Positions 40,088 through 48,171 of a stretch of DNA of 64,000 nt are shown here, one piece after another. Positions within the stretch are counted from its first letter, which is position 1. Each line of letters starts with the position of its first letter. The position numbers and the translations under genes are program-made. This DNA comes from Bradyrhizobium diazoefficiens (GTDB lineage: Bacteria; Pseudomonadota; Alphaproteobacteria; Rhizobiales; Xanthobacteraceae). Where the stretch lies: the NCBI RefSeq assembly GCF_018131015.1, contig NZ_JAFCJJ010000019.1:62001-126000 (forward strand), written 5' to 3'. The notes under the pieces were generated by a model. It ran no database searches, was not told where the DNA came from, and saw only the letters and a program-made list of their open reading frames with translations.

Positions 40088-41559
40088 CCGATTTGACATC
40101 GCTGATGCTCGCCGAGGCCCGCAAGGGCCTCGCGGCCAAGACCTTCACGTCGCTCGAGCTGACCGACGCGCATCTTTCCGCGATCGAGAAAGCGCGCATG
40201 CTCAACGCCTTCGTGATGGAGACGCCCGAGCAGGCGCGCAGCATGGCGCGCGAGGCGGACGCCAGGATCGCCAGGGGCGACGGTGGCCCGCTTGCCGGCA
40301 TCCCGCTCGGCATCAAGGATCTGTTCGCGACCAAGGGCGTGCGCACGACGGCCTGCTCGAAGATTTTGGGCAATTTCGTGCCGACCTATGAGTCCACGGT
40401 CACCTCGCAGCTCTGGCGCGACGGCGCGGTGATGCTCGGCAAGCTCAACAATGACGAGTTCGCGATGGGCTCGGCCAACGAGACCTCGTGCTTCGGCCCC
40501 GTGGGCAATCCCTGGCGGCGCGAGGGCTCCAACACGACGCTTGTGCCGGGCGGCTCGTCCGGCGGCTCGGCCTCTGCCGTCGCTGCGCTGCTCTGCATGG
40601 GCGCGACCGCGACCGACACCGGCGGCTCGATCCGCCAGCCGGCGGCCTTCACCGCGACCGTCGGCATCAAGCCGACCTATGGCCGCTGCTCGCGCTGGGG
40701 CATCGTCGCCTTTGCCTCCTCGCTCGACCAGGCCGGACCGATCGCGCGCAGCGTGCGCGATGCCGCGATGCTGCTGCGCTCGATGGCCGGCCACGATCCG
40801 AAGGACACCACCTCGGTCGACATTGCCGTGCCGGACTACGAGGCTGCGATCGGCAAGTCCGTGAAGGGCATGAAGATCGGCATTCCCAAGGAGTATCGTC
40901 TCGACGGCATGCCGGCCGAGATCGAGAAGCTCTGGAGCGCGGGCGCGGACTGGTTGAAGGCCGCCGGCGCCGAGCTTGTCGAAGTGTCGCTGCCGCACAC
41001 CAAATACGCGCTGCCGGCCTATTACATCGTGGCGCCGGCGGAGGCCTCCTCCAACCTCGCGCGCTACGACGGCGTCCGCTACGGCCTGCGCGAGCAGGCC
41101 AAGAACGTCACCGAGCTCTACGAGAACACCCGCGCGAGAGGCTTTGGCGCGGAGGTGCGCCGCCGCGTCATGATCGGCACCTACGTTCTCTCCGCCGGCT
41201 ATTACGACGCCTACTACCTGCGCGCCCAGAAGGTGCGCACGCTGATCAAGAAGGACTTTGAGGATTGCTTCGCCAGGGGCGTCAACGCGATCCTGACGCC
41301 TGCGACGCCGTCGGCGGCGTTCGGCATCGGCGAGAAGGGCGGAGCCGATCCGGTCGAGATGTATCTCAACGACATTTTCACGGTGACCGTGAACATGGCG
41401 GGCCTGCCCGGCATCGCCGTGCCCGCCGGCATGGATGCGCAGGGCCTGCCGCTCGGCCTGCAATTGATCGGCCGCCCCTTCGAGGAGGAGACGCTGTTCT
41501 CGCTCGGCGAGGTGATCGAGCAGGCGGCCGGCCGCTTCACGCCCGCGAGGTGGTGGTGA
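40084..41559 (+). CDS. gatA: Glutamyl-tRNA(Gln)/aspartyl-tRNA(Asn) amidotransferase subunit A
   Basis: 491 residues, normal length. The amidase-signature triad is complete: Lys78 in GIKDL, Ser158 in PGGSSGGSA and nucleophile Ser182 in DTGGSIRQP. EANETSCFG-like SANETSCFGPVGNP is typical of GatA. It hydrolyses glutamine to feed ammonia to GatB. It starts within the stop of orf70 and its own stop is overlapped by the GTG of the next gene. Confidence 0.97.
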   Translation: MTDLTSLMLAEARKGLAAKTFTSLELTDAHLSAIEKARMLNAFVMETPEQARSMAREADARIARGDGGPLAGIPLGIKDLFATKGVRTTACSKILGNFVPTYESTVTSQLWRDGAVMLGKLNNDEFAMGSANETSCFGPVGNPWRREGSNTTLVPGGSSGGSASAVAALLCMGATATDTGGSIRQPAAFTATVGIKPTYGRCSRWGIVAFASSLDQAGPIARSVRDAAMLLRSMAGHDPKDTTSVDIAVPDYEAAIGKSVKGMKIGIPKEYRLDGMPAEIEKLWSAGADWLKAAGAELVEVSLPHTKYALPAYYIVAPAEASSNLARYDGVRYGLREQAKNVTELYENTRARGFGAEVRRRVMIGTYVLSAGYYDAYYLRAQKVRTLIKKDFEDCFARGVNAILTPATPSAAFGIGEKGGADPVEMYLNDIFTVTVNMAGLPGIAVPAGMDAQGLPLGLQLIGRPFEEETLFSLGEVIEQAAGRFTPARWW

Positions 41560-41852
41560 ATGCCGCCGATTTCATCGCAAGCCTCGACGGCGCGGCGCCC
41601 GCGCCGGAGTTGAGCGCGCCGCTTAGAGCTCTCTGGTGGGCCGCTAAGGGCGACTGGGACCAGGCGCACCGCATCGTCCAGGACAACAATGGCCGCGACG
41701 CCGCCTGGGTGCACGCGTACTTGCACCGCGTCGAAGGCGATCTCGGCAATGCCGGCTACTGGTACCGCCAAGCCGGCCAGCCAACGGCAAAGGATTCATT
41801 GGAGGCGGAGTGGGAGCGGATCGCTGCCACGCTGCTCGGGAGCAAGACATGA
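41556..41852 (+). CDS. Small protein inside the gat operon (orf98), TPR-like
   Basis: 98 residues from a GTG at 41556 overlapping the gatA stop (GTGA); a GTG one codon earlier is also possible. Its stop overlaps the gatB ATG (ATGA). The motifs LRALWWAAKGDWDQAHRIVQ, AAWVHAYLHRVEGDLGNAGY and WYRQAGQP suggest helical hairpins like tetratricopeptide repeats. The sequence pattern is familiar from unnamed proteobacterial proteins. Its location gives it the same expression ratio as GatA and GatB, but there is no direct evidence of binding to the complex. Confidence 0.8.
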   Translation: MNAADFIASLDGAAPAPELSAPLRALWWAAKGDWDQAHRIVQDNNGRDAAWVHAYLHRVEGDLGNAGYWYRQAGQPTAKDSLEAEWERIAATLLGSKT

Positions 41853-43327
41853 GCACGGCCACGCACAAGCTTCTCAAGGGCGCCACCGGCGATTGGGAGG
41901 TGGTCATCGGCATGGAGATCCATGCCCAGGTGACCTCGAATTCAAAACTGTTCTCGGGCGCTTCCACTGCGTTCGGTGGCGAGCCGAACACGCAGGTGTC
42001 GCTCGTCGATGCCGCGATGCCGGGCATGCTGCCGGTCATCAACGAGGAATGCGTCAGGCAGGCTGTCCGGACCGGGCTCGGCCTCAACGCGAAAATCAAC
42101 CTGCGTTCGGTGTTCGACCGGAAGAACTATTTCTATCCCGACCTGCCGCAGGGCTATCAGATCAGCCAGTACAAATCGCCGATCGTCGGCGAGGGCGAGG
42201 TGATCGTCGAGCTCGAGGGCGGCAAGACCGCCACGATCGGCATCGAGCGGCTGCATCTGGAGCAGGATCCGGCAAAGATGCTGCACGACAGATTGCCGTC
42301 GCAGTCCCTGATCGATCTCAACCGCTGCGGTGTCGCGCTGATGGAGATCGTCTCCAAGCCCGACATCCGCGACGCCGAGCAGGCCAAGGCCTATGTGAGC
42401 AAGCTGCGCTCGATCATGCGCTATCTCGGCACCTGCGACGGCGACATGGAGAAGGGATCCTTGCGCGCCGACGTCAACGTCTCCGTGCGCAAGCCGGGCG
42501 GGCCGCTCGGCACGCGCTGCGAGATCAAGAACCTGAACTCGATCAACTTCATCGGCCAGGCGGTCGAGGTCGAGGCGCGGCGCCAGATCGAGATCATCGA
42601 GGAGGGCGGCAAGATCGAGCAGGAGACCCGCCTGTTCGACCCCAACAAGGGCGAGACGCGCTCGCTGCGCTCCAAGGAAGAGGCGCACGACTACCGTTAC
42701 TTCCCCGATCCGGACTTGCTGCCGCTCGAGTTCCCGCAAAGCTACGTGGACGAGTTGAAGGCGAAGCTGCCGGAGCTGCCGGACCAGAAGAAGACGCGCT
42801 TCGTCGCTGATCTCGGTCTGTCCGCCTACGACGCGAGCGTGCTGGTCGCCGAGCGCGAGAGCGCGCTGTTCTACGAGACCGTGCTGGACAGGCTCGCCAA
42901 CCGCGCGCGCGACGGCAAGATGGCGGCGAACTGGGTGATCAACGAGCTGTTCGGCCGTCTCAACAAGGAAGGCCGGGATATTACGGATTCTCCCGTCAAC
43001 GCCGAGCAGCTCGCTGCGATCATCGATTTGATCGGCGAGGGCACCATCTCGGGCAAGATCGCCAAGGATCTGTTCGAGATCGTCTGGCAGGAGGGCGGCG
43101 ATCCGCGCGCGCTGGTCGAAAGCCGCGGCATGAAGCAGGTCACGGATCTTTCCGCGATCGAAAAGGTTGTCGATGACATCCTCGCCGCCAATCCCGACAA
43201 GGCGGCGCAGGTGAAGGACAAGCCGCAGTCGCTCGGATGGTTCGTCGGCCAGGTGATGAAGGCCTCCGGCGGCAAGGCCAACCCGCAGAGCGTCAACGAG
43301 CTGCTCAAGTCCAAGCTCGGCGTCTAG
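41849..43327 (+). CDS. gatB: Glutamyl-tRNA(Gln)/aspartyl-tRNA(Asn) amidotransferase subunit B
   Basis: 492 residues from the ATG at 41849. WEVVIGMEIHAQV, CGVALMEIVSKPDIR, MEKGSLRADVNVSVR, RCEIKNLNSINFI and the Yqey-like C-terminal domain (ANWVINELFGRLNKEG) are all present. It binds tRNA and phosphorylates and amidates the mischarged amino acid. It ends the operon; a 570-base gene-poor stretch follows. No obvious terminator hairpin with a T run directly after the stop was found. Confidence 0.97.
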   Translation: MSTATHKLLKGATGDWEVVIGMEIHAQVTSNSKLFSGASTAFGGEPNTQVSLVDAAMPGMLPVINEECVRQAVRTGLGLNAKINLRSVFDRKNYFYPDLPQGYQISQYKSPIVGEGEVIVELEGGKTATIGIERLHLEQDPAKMLHDRLPSQSLIDLNRCGVALMEIVSKPDIRDAEQAKAYVSKLRSIMRYLGTCDGDMEKGSLRADVNVSVRKPGGPLGTRCEIKNLNSINFIGQAVEVEARRQIEIIEEGGKIEQETRLFDPNKGETRSLRSKEEAHDYRYFPDPDLLPLEFPQSYVDELKAKLPELPDQKKTRFVADLGLSAYDASVLVAERESALFYETVLDRLANRARDGKMAANWVINELFGRLNKEGRDITDSPVNAEQLAAIIDLIGEGTISGKIAKDLFEIVWQEGGDPRALVESRGMKQVTDLSAIEKVVDDILAANPDKAAQVKDKPQSLGWFVGQVMKASGGKANPQSVNELLKSKLGV

Positions 43328-43896
43328 CCGCGCGCGCTCGAACGAGGTGGCGAAGACGCGTCGTCACCTCGCTTGCAGTCCGCGAGTGCGACGCTCGCGC
43401 GCATCCTCGGCGGCAAACTTCATCCTGATCGACGGCGATGCGGCGACCGAATCGGCGCCGCGCGATTCGCGCAAAACCGCGACTTGCACACGCTCTGACG
43501 AGCGCTTCCGCCGTTGTGCACGAAAATAATTTCATTGCCAAAATTCGCGACTCAGAGTCCGCGACTCGCCGCCGCGACGCCGTCGCGCGTCTTGCCGCGC
43601 GCTGCATCGCACCGATCGCGCGTGATGTGCGTGCGCAGAATAATACTTGCTGCATAGGGTTTTCTTGCAATCGTTGCGCTTGTCGACGTCGATGCGGCGA
43701 CAAGCAATCGCGATCGCTGGCGCGTGTCTCTGCGTGTCTGCAAATCAAGCGCGGCTGGCGCACACGCGCTGCGCCGTCAACACTTCCTTAAGTCAGAAGA
43801 TGTTTTTTTCGTCGTGTTGGTGTATTCGGAATGAGTGTGCACTCGATCCCCGAATGCATGCAGCGATTAAAGCCATCTCACACATCGGAGGGCAAC
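43328..43896 (+). other. Gene-poor region upstream of the Lys-rich peptide gene
   Basis: 569 bases without a supported gene. It is unusually dense in CG dinucleotides. The heptamer CGCGACT recurs three times (43478, 43546, 43560), and TCGCG/GCGCG occur many times. Overlapping short frames exist on both strands with Arg/Cys-rich products typical of chance. The last 100 bases become AT-richer (AGAAGATGTTTTTTTCGTCG) and probably contain the promoter of the peptide gene at 43897. Confidence 0.45.
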
Positions 43897-43989
43897 ATGG
43901 CCAAGAAAGCGAAGAAGGCGAAGAAGGCGAAGAGCGCAGTGAAGAAGACTGCGAAGAAGACCCGCAAGGTCGCGAAGAAGAAGAAGTAA
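43897..43989 (+). CDS. 30-residue Lys/Ala-rich histone-tail-like peptide
   Basis: An excellent ribosome site (GGAGGGCAAC) precedes the ATG at 43897. The peptide is built only from Met, Ala, Lys, Ser, Val, Thr and Arg: MAKKAKKAKKAKSAVKKTAKK and then TRKVAKKKK, with 17 basic residues out of 30. It resembles the Lys/Ala tails of bacterial histone H1-like proteins. Synonymous codons are almost all AAG and GCG, in line with strong expression. Too short for usual gene callers. It probably binds nucleic acid; this is inferred from composition only. A hairpin follows the stop. Confidence 0.72.
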   Translation: MAKKAKKAKKAKSAVKKTAKKTRKVAKKKK

Positions 43990-44004
43990 CTTCGCTTCTG
44001 AAGT

Positions 44005-44026
44005 TGCCGGCTCCTCGTAGCCGGCA
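44005..44026 (+). terminator. Weak hairpin after the Lys-rich peptide gene
   Basis: TGCCGGC-N8-GCCGGCA forms a seven-pair stem with an eight-base loop starting 16 bases after the stop. No T run follows (CGTCATC), so it may rather stabilise the transcript end. Confidence 0.4.
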
Positions 44027-44764
44027 CGTCATCAGCGCCTCTCGGGGTTCTGGTCGACGATAGAGGGTGTCGGCGAGACATCAGGTCAACGGTCGGATCG
44101 TTCTCTTCGCGGCTTCGCTCGCCAGGATCGGTCCGGCAGAAGAAACGAGTTTTCTTCGTTCGGTGCGGGTCCCCTCACAGGGCTCCGCAATTTCACAAGC
44201 GGCCTTCGGGCCAAGGTGAAATCTGGTCCTGACGTGTTCGCCGACGCCCTCGTTCTCCTGAGGCCGGGGTATTGCCGGCATTTCCCAATCTCACATCGCT
44301 GATCCGACACCGCAGCGTCGCCACGCTGGGTCGTTCGCCATGCCCTGGGGCAGGCGGCCGATCGCGCGCCGCCAGGCCCGCCAAAGCGGGCGTTTCCGGA
44401 CGATGCTCCGCATCGCCGGGCGAACCATGCAGGCCCGGCTCTTCCGACGATCTCCAGCCGTCATATGCGATCGCCCCCTGCGGTTTCACGGGTGACGATC
44501 GCGGGGCGGCGAGGCCGCAAGGACAGGCATCACCGCGCGCGATGGTTATCGTTCTCCGAAAATCGCACGGTAAACCGAATCTGACGAATCGCAGAAGTGC
44601 CTGCAAATCGGGGACTTCCTGCATTTCCTGCGCGCACGCCGAGCGCGCGCGTTTACGCCTGCTTCATCGCGATACTTAAACTGCCATTCAAATTTGCCCG
44701 CCATCATCGCCTCCAACAAGCCGGCAAACGGCTTGGGCAAGAAGACTTGGGGATGAGTTGAACG
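44027..44764. other. Hairpin-rich intergenic stretch, possible structured RNA
   Basis: 740 bases with no convincing gene. Two clear hairpins: GAAGAAA-CGAGT-TTTCTTC at 44139-44157, and ATTTCAC ... GTGAAAT at 44190-44222, which encloses GGCC-TTCG-GGCC, a stem capped by the very stable UUCG tetraloop on the plus strand. GCGATCGC and CGATCGCGGGG pair in part near 44470-44510. The concentration of stems around 44130-44230 suggests a transcribed RNA, but no tmRNA, RNase P, SRP or 6S hallmark was found. Strand is inferred as plus from the UUCG loop only. Confidence 0.35.
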
Positions 44765-44815
44765 GCGCACGATCCCGGAAAAGTGGTTTCCGGTTTTCCG
44801 GCAAGGATCATGCGC
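44765..44815. repeat. Foldback repeat D, diverged copy
   Basis: GCGCACGATC at the left end and GATCATGCGC at the right end, with CCGGAAAAGTGG and CCGGTTTTCCGG inside. It shares both ends and the TTTCCGG core with 39442-39490, in a different internal order. It is 65 bases upstream of the Sel1-like gene. Confidence 0.55.
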
Positions 44816-44880
44816 AAATCAGAGTTGGACGGGAGCCGCGCTCGCGGGAACGAGGCGGCACAAGAAAAAGGGGATGCGTG

Positions 44881-45147
44881 ATGTTTCAGGGGACTTTCGA
44901 TCTGGAGACGGCGACGCCGATCGACGCGGAAGCGCTGTCGGACGTGCTGTTCGAGCGCGGCATCTATTGGGCGAGCGGCCGTTCCGGCCTCGTCGATCTC
45001 GTCGCAGCACACAAATGGTTCAACCTGGCCGCGCTGAAGGGCCGCAAGGACGCCGTCGCGCTCCGCCAGGAAGTCGCCGGGCAGATGTCCGAGTCCGAGA
45101 TCTCGGCCGCCCAGCGCGAGGCGAGGGCGTGGGTCTCCGCACACTGA
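44881..45147 (+). CDS. Small Sel1-like repeat protein
   Basis: 88 residues from the ATG at 44881, preceded by AAGGGGATGCGTG. MFQGTFDLETATPIDAEAL is followed by a single Sel1/TPR-like unit (FERGIYWASGRSGLVDLVAAHKWFNLAALKG) and a C-terminal helix (SEISAAQREARAW). The HKWFNLAA core is the Sel1 consensus. Such one-repeat proteins are common in rhizobia; other family members mediate protein contacts. No signal peptide. Alone in its transcription unit. Confidence 0.8.
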   Translation: MFQGTFDLETATPIDAEALSDVLFERGIYWASGRSGLVDLVAAHKWFNLAALKGRKDAVALRQEVAGQMSESEISAAQREARAWVSAH

Positions 45148-45492
45148 GCGGAGAATCGCGCCGAAGGGATTCGCGCGATGCGAGTCTCCGGTGCCCGTCA
45201 TTTCCCGGTGCGTGTGGCTCGCGCAGAATCGCGATTGATTGAGGTCGCGCGCGACAGCAGCAATCGGGAACTCGGACAGCCGCACGGCAGCTCGGCCTGG
45301 ACCTTTCCCTGCCGGCGCGAGGCGCGGGCCGTCCAATCCGGACGACATAGAAGACATATAAGAAGAGAGAGCGAATCGGGCCCGCGTGCGCGATTGCGCT
45401 CGTGCCTTTCGCGAGCCTTTCGCCAGCCTTGCGCCGGCGCCGCGATCGGCGGCTTTCAGGTGAAAAGAACAGGCACGCCGCAATTCTGCCGC
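45148..45492 (+). other. Intergenic stretch before tRNA-Ser
   Basis: About 345 bases with no supported gene. One plus-strand frame (from 45178) runs through it into the tRNA and is spurious. A purine-rich AT patch (AGACATATAAGAAGAGAGAG near 45345-45370) stands out from the GC-rich surroundings. Confidence 0.4.
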
Positions 45493-45521
45493 TTGCGGCT
45501 CGACGCGGGGTCGGGCATACC
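45493..45521 (+). promoter_or_regulatory. Candidate tRNA-Ser promoter
   Basis: TTGCGG at 45493-45498 and CATACC at 45516-45521 are separated by 17 bases, which would place the transcription start about three bases before the tRNA 5' end. The -10 is weak. Confidence 0.35.
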
Positions 45522-45530
45522 GCGCATATT

Positions 45531-45624
45531 GGAGACGTGGCCGAGTGGCTGAAGGCGGCGGTTTGCTAAACCGTTATAGGCTTGTAAAGGCCTATCGAGG
45601 GTTCGAATCCCTCCGTCTCCGCCA
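45531..45624 (+). tRNA. tRNA-Ser (GCT anticodon)
   Basis: A class II tRNA with a long variable arm. The acceptor stem pairs GGAGACG with CGTCTCC, followed by G and an encoded CCA. D-arm sequence is TGGCCGAGTGGCTGAAGGC, the anticodon loop is TTTGCTAAA with anticodon GCT (reads AGC/AGT), the variable arm spans TATAGGCTTGTAAAGGCCTA, and the T loop is GGTTCGAATCC. Confidence 0.97.
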
Positions 45625-46175
45625 GCCGGCGTGAGCCGGTTCTGACCTTCCCCTTCATAAATCGAGAGTCCCGATTGCGTTCGCCGACGTGTGGTTGCGT
45701 GCGCCGGCGCATCGCGCGTGACGAGCAGAACCAGCACCTCTCTGAGTCTCCTGCCGATTCTCGGATTCGGGCGCGTCAGAACCGCCACACGGTGGGTAGG
45801 TGCCTCGGGGCAGTCAGGCCCCCGAAAATCCACGGCAAATGGAACCGCTCAAAAAATCATAGTTAAAACAATGCTTTACGAGCGCGTCGCGATCACATCT
45901 GCGTGTTATTTGTGCAACACCCATTGGAAAACGCGCGTGGGAGGGTGGTTTGGCAGCGTTCTCTTGTTGTGTGTGCAAAGACGTTCGGTAATTGTGACTG
46001 AGCGACGGAGGGGGGCATCCCGAGGTCGTCCCGTTTAGGTCATTCGCTTAAGTCCCTCGCGTTCATGCGGGTGTGTCCGAAGGCGCGAAGGGGCCGAAAG
46101 CGGTGATTTGGATGGGGTTGGGGAATTGGCCGTCCGGTCAGTGACCTTCCCTGAAGAGCAACTTGGAGGTTTAAC
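45625..46175 (+). other. Intergenic leader of the porin gene
   Basis: 551 bases without a supported gene. GCCGGCGTGAGCCGG right after the tRNA can pair and may end its transcript. AT-rich tracts (CAAAAAATCATAGTTAAAAC near 45850-45870) probably hold the porin promoter. A G-rich run (GGATGGGGTTGGGG near 46110) precedes the coding region and could form a two-tier G-quadruplex. The porin mRNA may have a long untranslated leader. Confidence 0.4.
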
Positions 46176-47711
46176 ATGAAGTTGGTTAAGAGCCTTTTGC
46201 TCGGCTCAGCGGCGGGTCTGATCGCCGTGGGCGGAGCTCAGGCAGCCGATCTCCCCGTGAAGGCCAAGGCGGTCGAATACGTGAAGATCTGCTCCCTGTA
46301 CGGTGCGGGTTTCTACTACATCCCGGGCACCGACACCTGCATCAAGCTGGGTGGCTATCTCCGCGCTGAAGTCGCGCTGAACACGAACTCGGACTTCAAT
46401 GGCCAGTTCAGCGGCGTCGGTGGTGCACACAACCGCCTGAGCAACTACTACACGATCCGCTCCCGTGAAGATCTCAACATCGACACGCGCACCGCGACCG
46501 AGTACGGCGTGGTCCGCACCTTCTTCGATGCGACCTTCTCGTGGACCACGGGTGGCTACAACGGCGCTGGCGCCGGCCTCACCGGTGGTGCGACCGCCTA
46601 CTCGACCGCTGGCGCTCCTGGTGCCCAGGCCGACGGCAACGTTGCGCAGGGTGCGATCGGCGTGTACTACGCCTTCATCCAGTTCGCTGGCTTCACGATG
46701 GGTAAAGCCGTCTCGCAGTTCAGCGCTCCCTGGACCAACTATCCGGCCAACAACTTCGACGGTCTCGTCGGCGGCGGCGGCACGGTCACGGGCGTGAACC
46801 AGTTCACCTACACCGCTGACTTCGGTCAGGGCGTGACGGCTGCGATCTCGGCTCAGGACCAGGTCCAATACTATCAGTCCGGCGTCGTTAACGTGTCCGC
46901 CATTACCGCGGCGGGTATCGTCGGTGGCGCGTACGGCGCGAACGACATCGCCGGATCGCGGATGCCCGACCTGGTCGGTATGGTCCGTGTTGATCAGGCT
47001 TGGGGTTTGTTCCAGGCGTCGATCGCTGCGCATGAGAACCACGCCGGTTACTACGGCGTCAGCGAACTCACTGGCCATCCCGAGGACAAGTGGGGCTGGG
47101 CAGTTCAGCTCGCTCTGTCGATCAAGAACATCCCGACGGGTGCGGGTGACACGATCAACATCCAGGGCGTCTACACGGACGGCGCGACCCGGTACAACAT
47201 CCAGGACCTCGCTGCGAACGCCTACTCGATGTTCAGCGGCGCCACCTCGGCTGGCGCTTACCAGAGCGTCGGTTTTGCGAGCGCACCCGACGCAGTGTTC
47301 ATCGCCGGTTCGGGACTTGACAACATCAAGACCTGGGGCTTCCGCGGTGGTTACACCCATAATTGGGATCCGTACTGGAACACGGGCATCTACGGCGCCT
47401 ATGGCGTTGTGATGTACTCTGATGCGGCGAAGGCTGCCATCTGCGGCAGCGCCGCGATGGGTGCGCTCCTGGTTGCGGGCTCGACCTGTAACCCGGACTT
47501 CAACATCGCCCAGGCTGGTATCATCACCCGCTGGACTCCGGTCAAGAACCTGACCTTCTCGGCGGACTTCAACTGGACCCGTATCGATCAGAAGTACACG
47601 GGTCAGGTTGCCTACGCCGGAAGCGCAACGACGGCCAAGCCGGCCGCCGTCTATGACCTGAAGGATCAGGACAGCTTCGTGATGCTGCTCCGCGCCCAGC
47701 GCAACTGGTAA
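46176..47711 (+). CDS. Outer-membrane porin of the rhizobial type
   Basis: 511 residues; AACTTGGAGGTTTAAC gives a strong ribosome site. The signal peptide ends GGAQAADLP. The mature start (VKICSLYGAGFYYIPG then TDTCIKLGGYLRAEV) holds the two Cys typical of Bradyrhizobium/Rhizobium porins, and the protein ends in Trp (RAQRNW), the usual C-terminal aromatic residue for outer-membrane insertion. Codon choice is more biased toward C-ending codons than in neighbours, as expected of an abundant protein. It forms a general diffusion channel. A strong terminator follows. Confidence 0.94.
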   Translation: MKLVKSLLLGSAAGLIAVGGAQAADLPVKAKAVEYVKICSLYGAGFYYIPGTDTCIKLGGYLRAEVALNTNSDFNGQFSGVGGAHNRLSNYYTIRSREDLNIDTRTATEYGVVRTFFDATFSWTTGGYNGAGAGLTGGATAYSTAGAPGAQADGNVAQGAIGVYYAFIQFAGFTMGKAVSQFSAPWTNYPANNFDGLVGGGGTVTGVNQFTYTADFGQGVTAAISAQDQVQYYQSGVVNVSAITAAGIVGGAYGANDIAGSRMPDLVGMVRVDQAWGLFQASIAAHENHAGYYGVSELTGHPEDKWGWAVQLALSIKNIPTGAGDTINIQGVYTDGATRYNIQDLAANAYSMFSGATSAGAYQSVGFASAPDAVFIAGSGLDNIKTWGFRGGYTHNWDPYWNTGIYGAYGVVMYSDAAKAAICGSAAMGALLVAGSTCNPDFNIAQAGIITRWTPVKNLTFSADFNWTRIDQKYTGQVAYAGSATTAKPAAVYDLKDQDSFVMLLRAQRNW

Positions 47712-47736
47712 GTTCGGTCTAACGACCTGACAGAGA

Positions 47737-47768
47737 GCCCCGGCGGGAAACCGCCGGGGCTTTTCTTT
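47737..47768 (+). terminator. Porin rho-independent terminator
   Basis: GCCCCGGCGG-GAAA-CCGCCGGGGC is a perfect ten-pair stem with a GAAA tetraloop, followed by TTTTCTTT. It begins 26 bases after the porin stop. Confidence 0.93.
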
Positions 47769-48171
47769 GCTTGAGTCCTCTGCAGTGATCGCGGAGAGCC
47801 GGTGGTTGCCGGGTCGATCGTCGCGAAGGATCGCATCGGCGCTGGTCACAGCAGTGAAGAGTCCGCCAAATAGTGGCGACCTTCTGCTGTTCAGCCGGCT
47901 CCTTATTTCAGGGCTCGGCGATCATGAGCAGGCGATCCGGCATAGGGGCCAAAGCTTGTCCCGGTCCGCGAGTGGTTTGGATGAGGGCGGCCCGTCCGAT
48001 CGCCGGGGGCGGCAACAGAGGCTGGGGACATTGCCAACATCTTCATGGCTTTGCGCCGCTCTGTTGACTCGAACCTTCAAGCACCTGCGAGAGCTGCTGA
48101 AGATCGTCCCACCTGATCCACGTGATTGCGGTGACTGAGGAGGAGGGCCCAGGCCGGCAGAAAAGCGGCGG
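47769..48171. other. Intergenic stretch with no supported gene
   Basis: About 400 bases between the porin terminator and the convergent lytic transglycosylase. A plus-strand frame of 123 residues (47767-48138) begins inside the terminator tail and has no ribosome site. I see no RNA gene or repeat known from the rest of the window. Confidence 0.4.

Noticed and set aside
44193..44624. Minus-strand frames of 143 and 74 residues over the hairpin-rich stretch
   Set aside because: They cover inverted repeats, overlap each other in different frames and have no ribosome sites. The structure of the DNA is better explained as RNA hairpins or repeats.
44027..44764. tmRNA, RNase P RNA, SRP RNA or 6S RNA gene
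   Set aside because: I looked for a tag-peptide frame, a GGTTCGA T-loop, the RNase P GAGGAAAGTCC motif and the SRP tetraloop, and found none in this stretch.
45456..45833. Minus-strand frame of 125 residues containing GGIRTLDRPLQAYNGL and RRLQPLGHVS
   Set aside because: This is the reverse complement of the tRNA-Ser gene; the same peptide is a well-known spurious annotation opposite serine tRNAs.
46206..47849. 547-residue minus-strand frame
   Set aside because: Antisense to the porin and runs through its strong terminator.
47767..48138. 123-residue plus-strand frame after the porin
   Set aside because: It begins in the T-rich tail of the porin terminator, lacks a ribosome site, and shows no family features.
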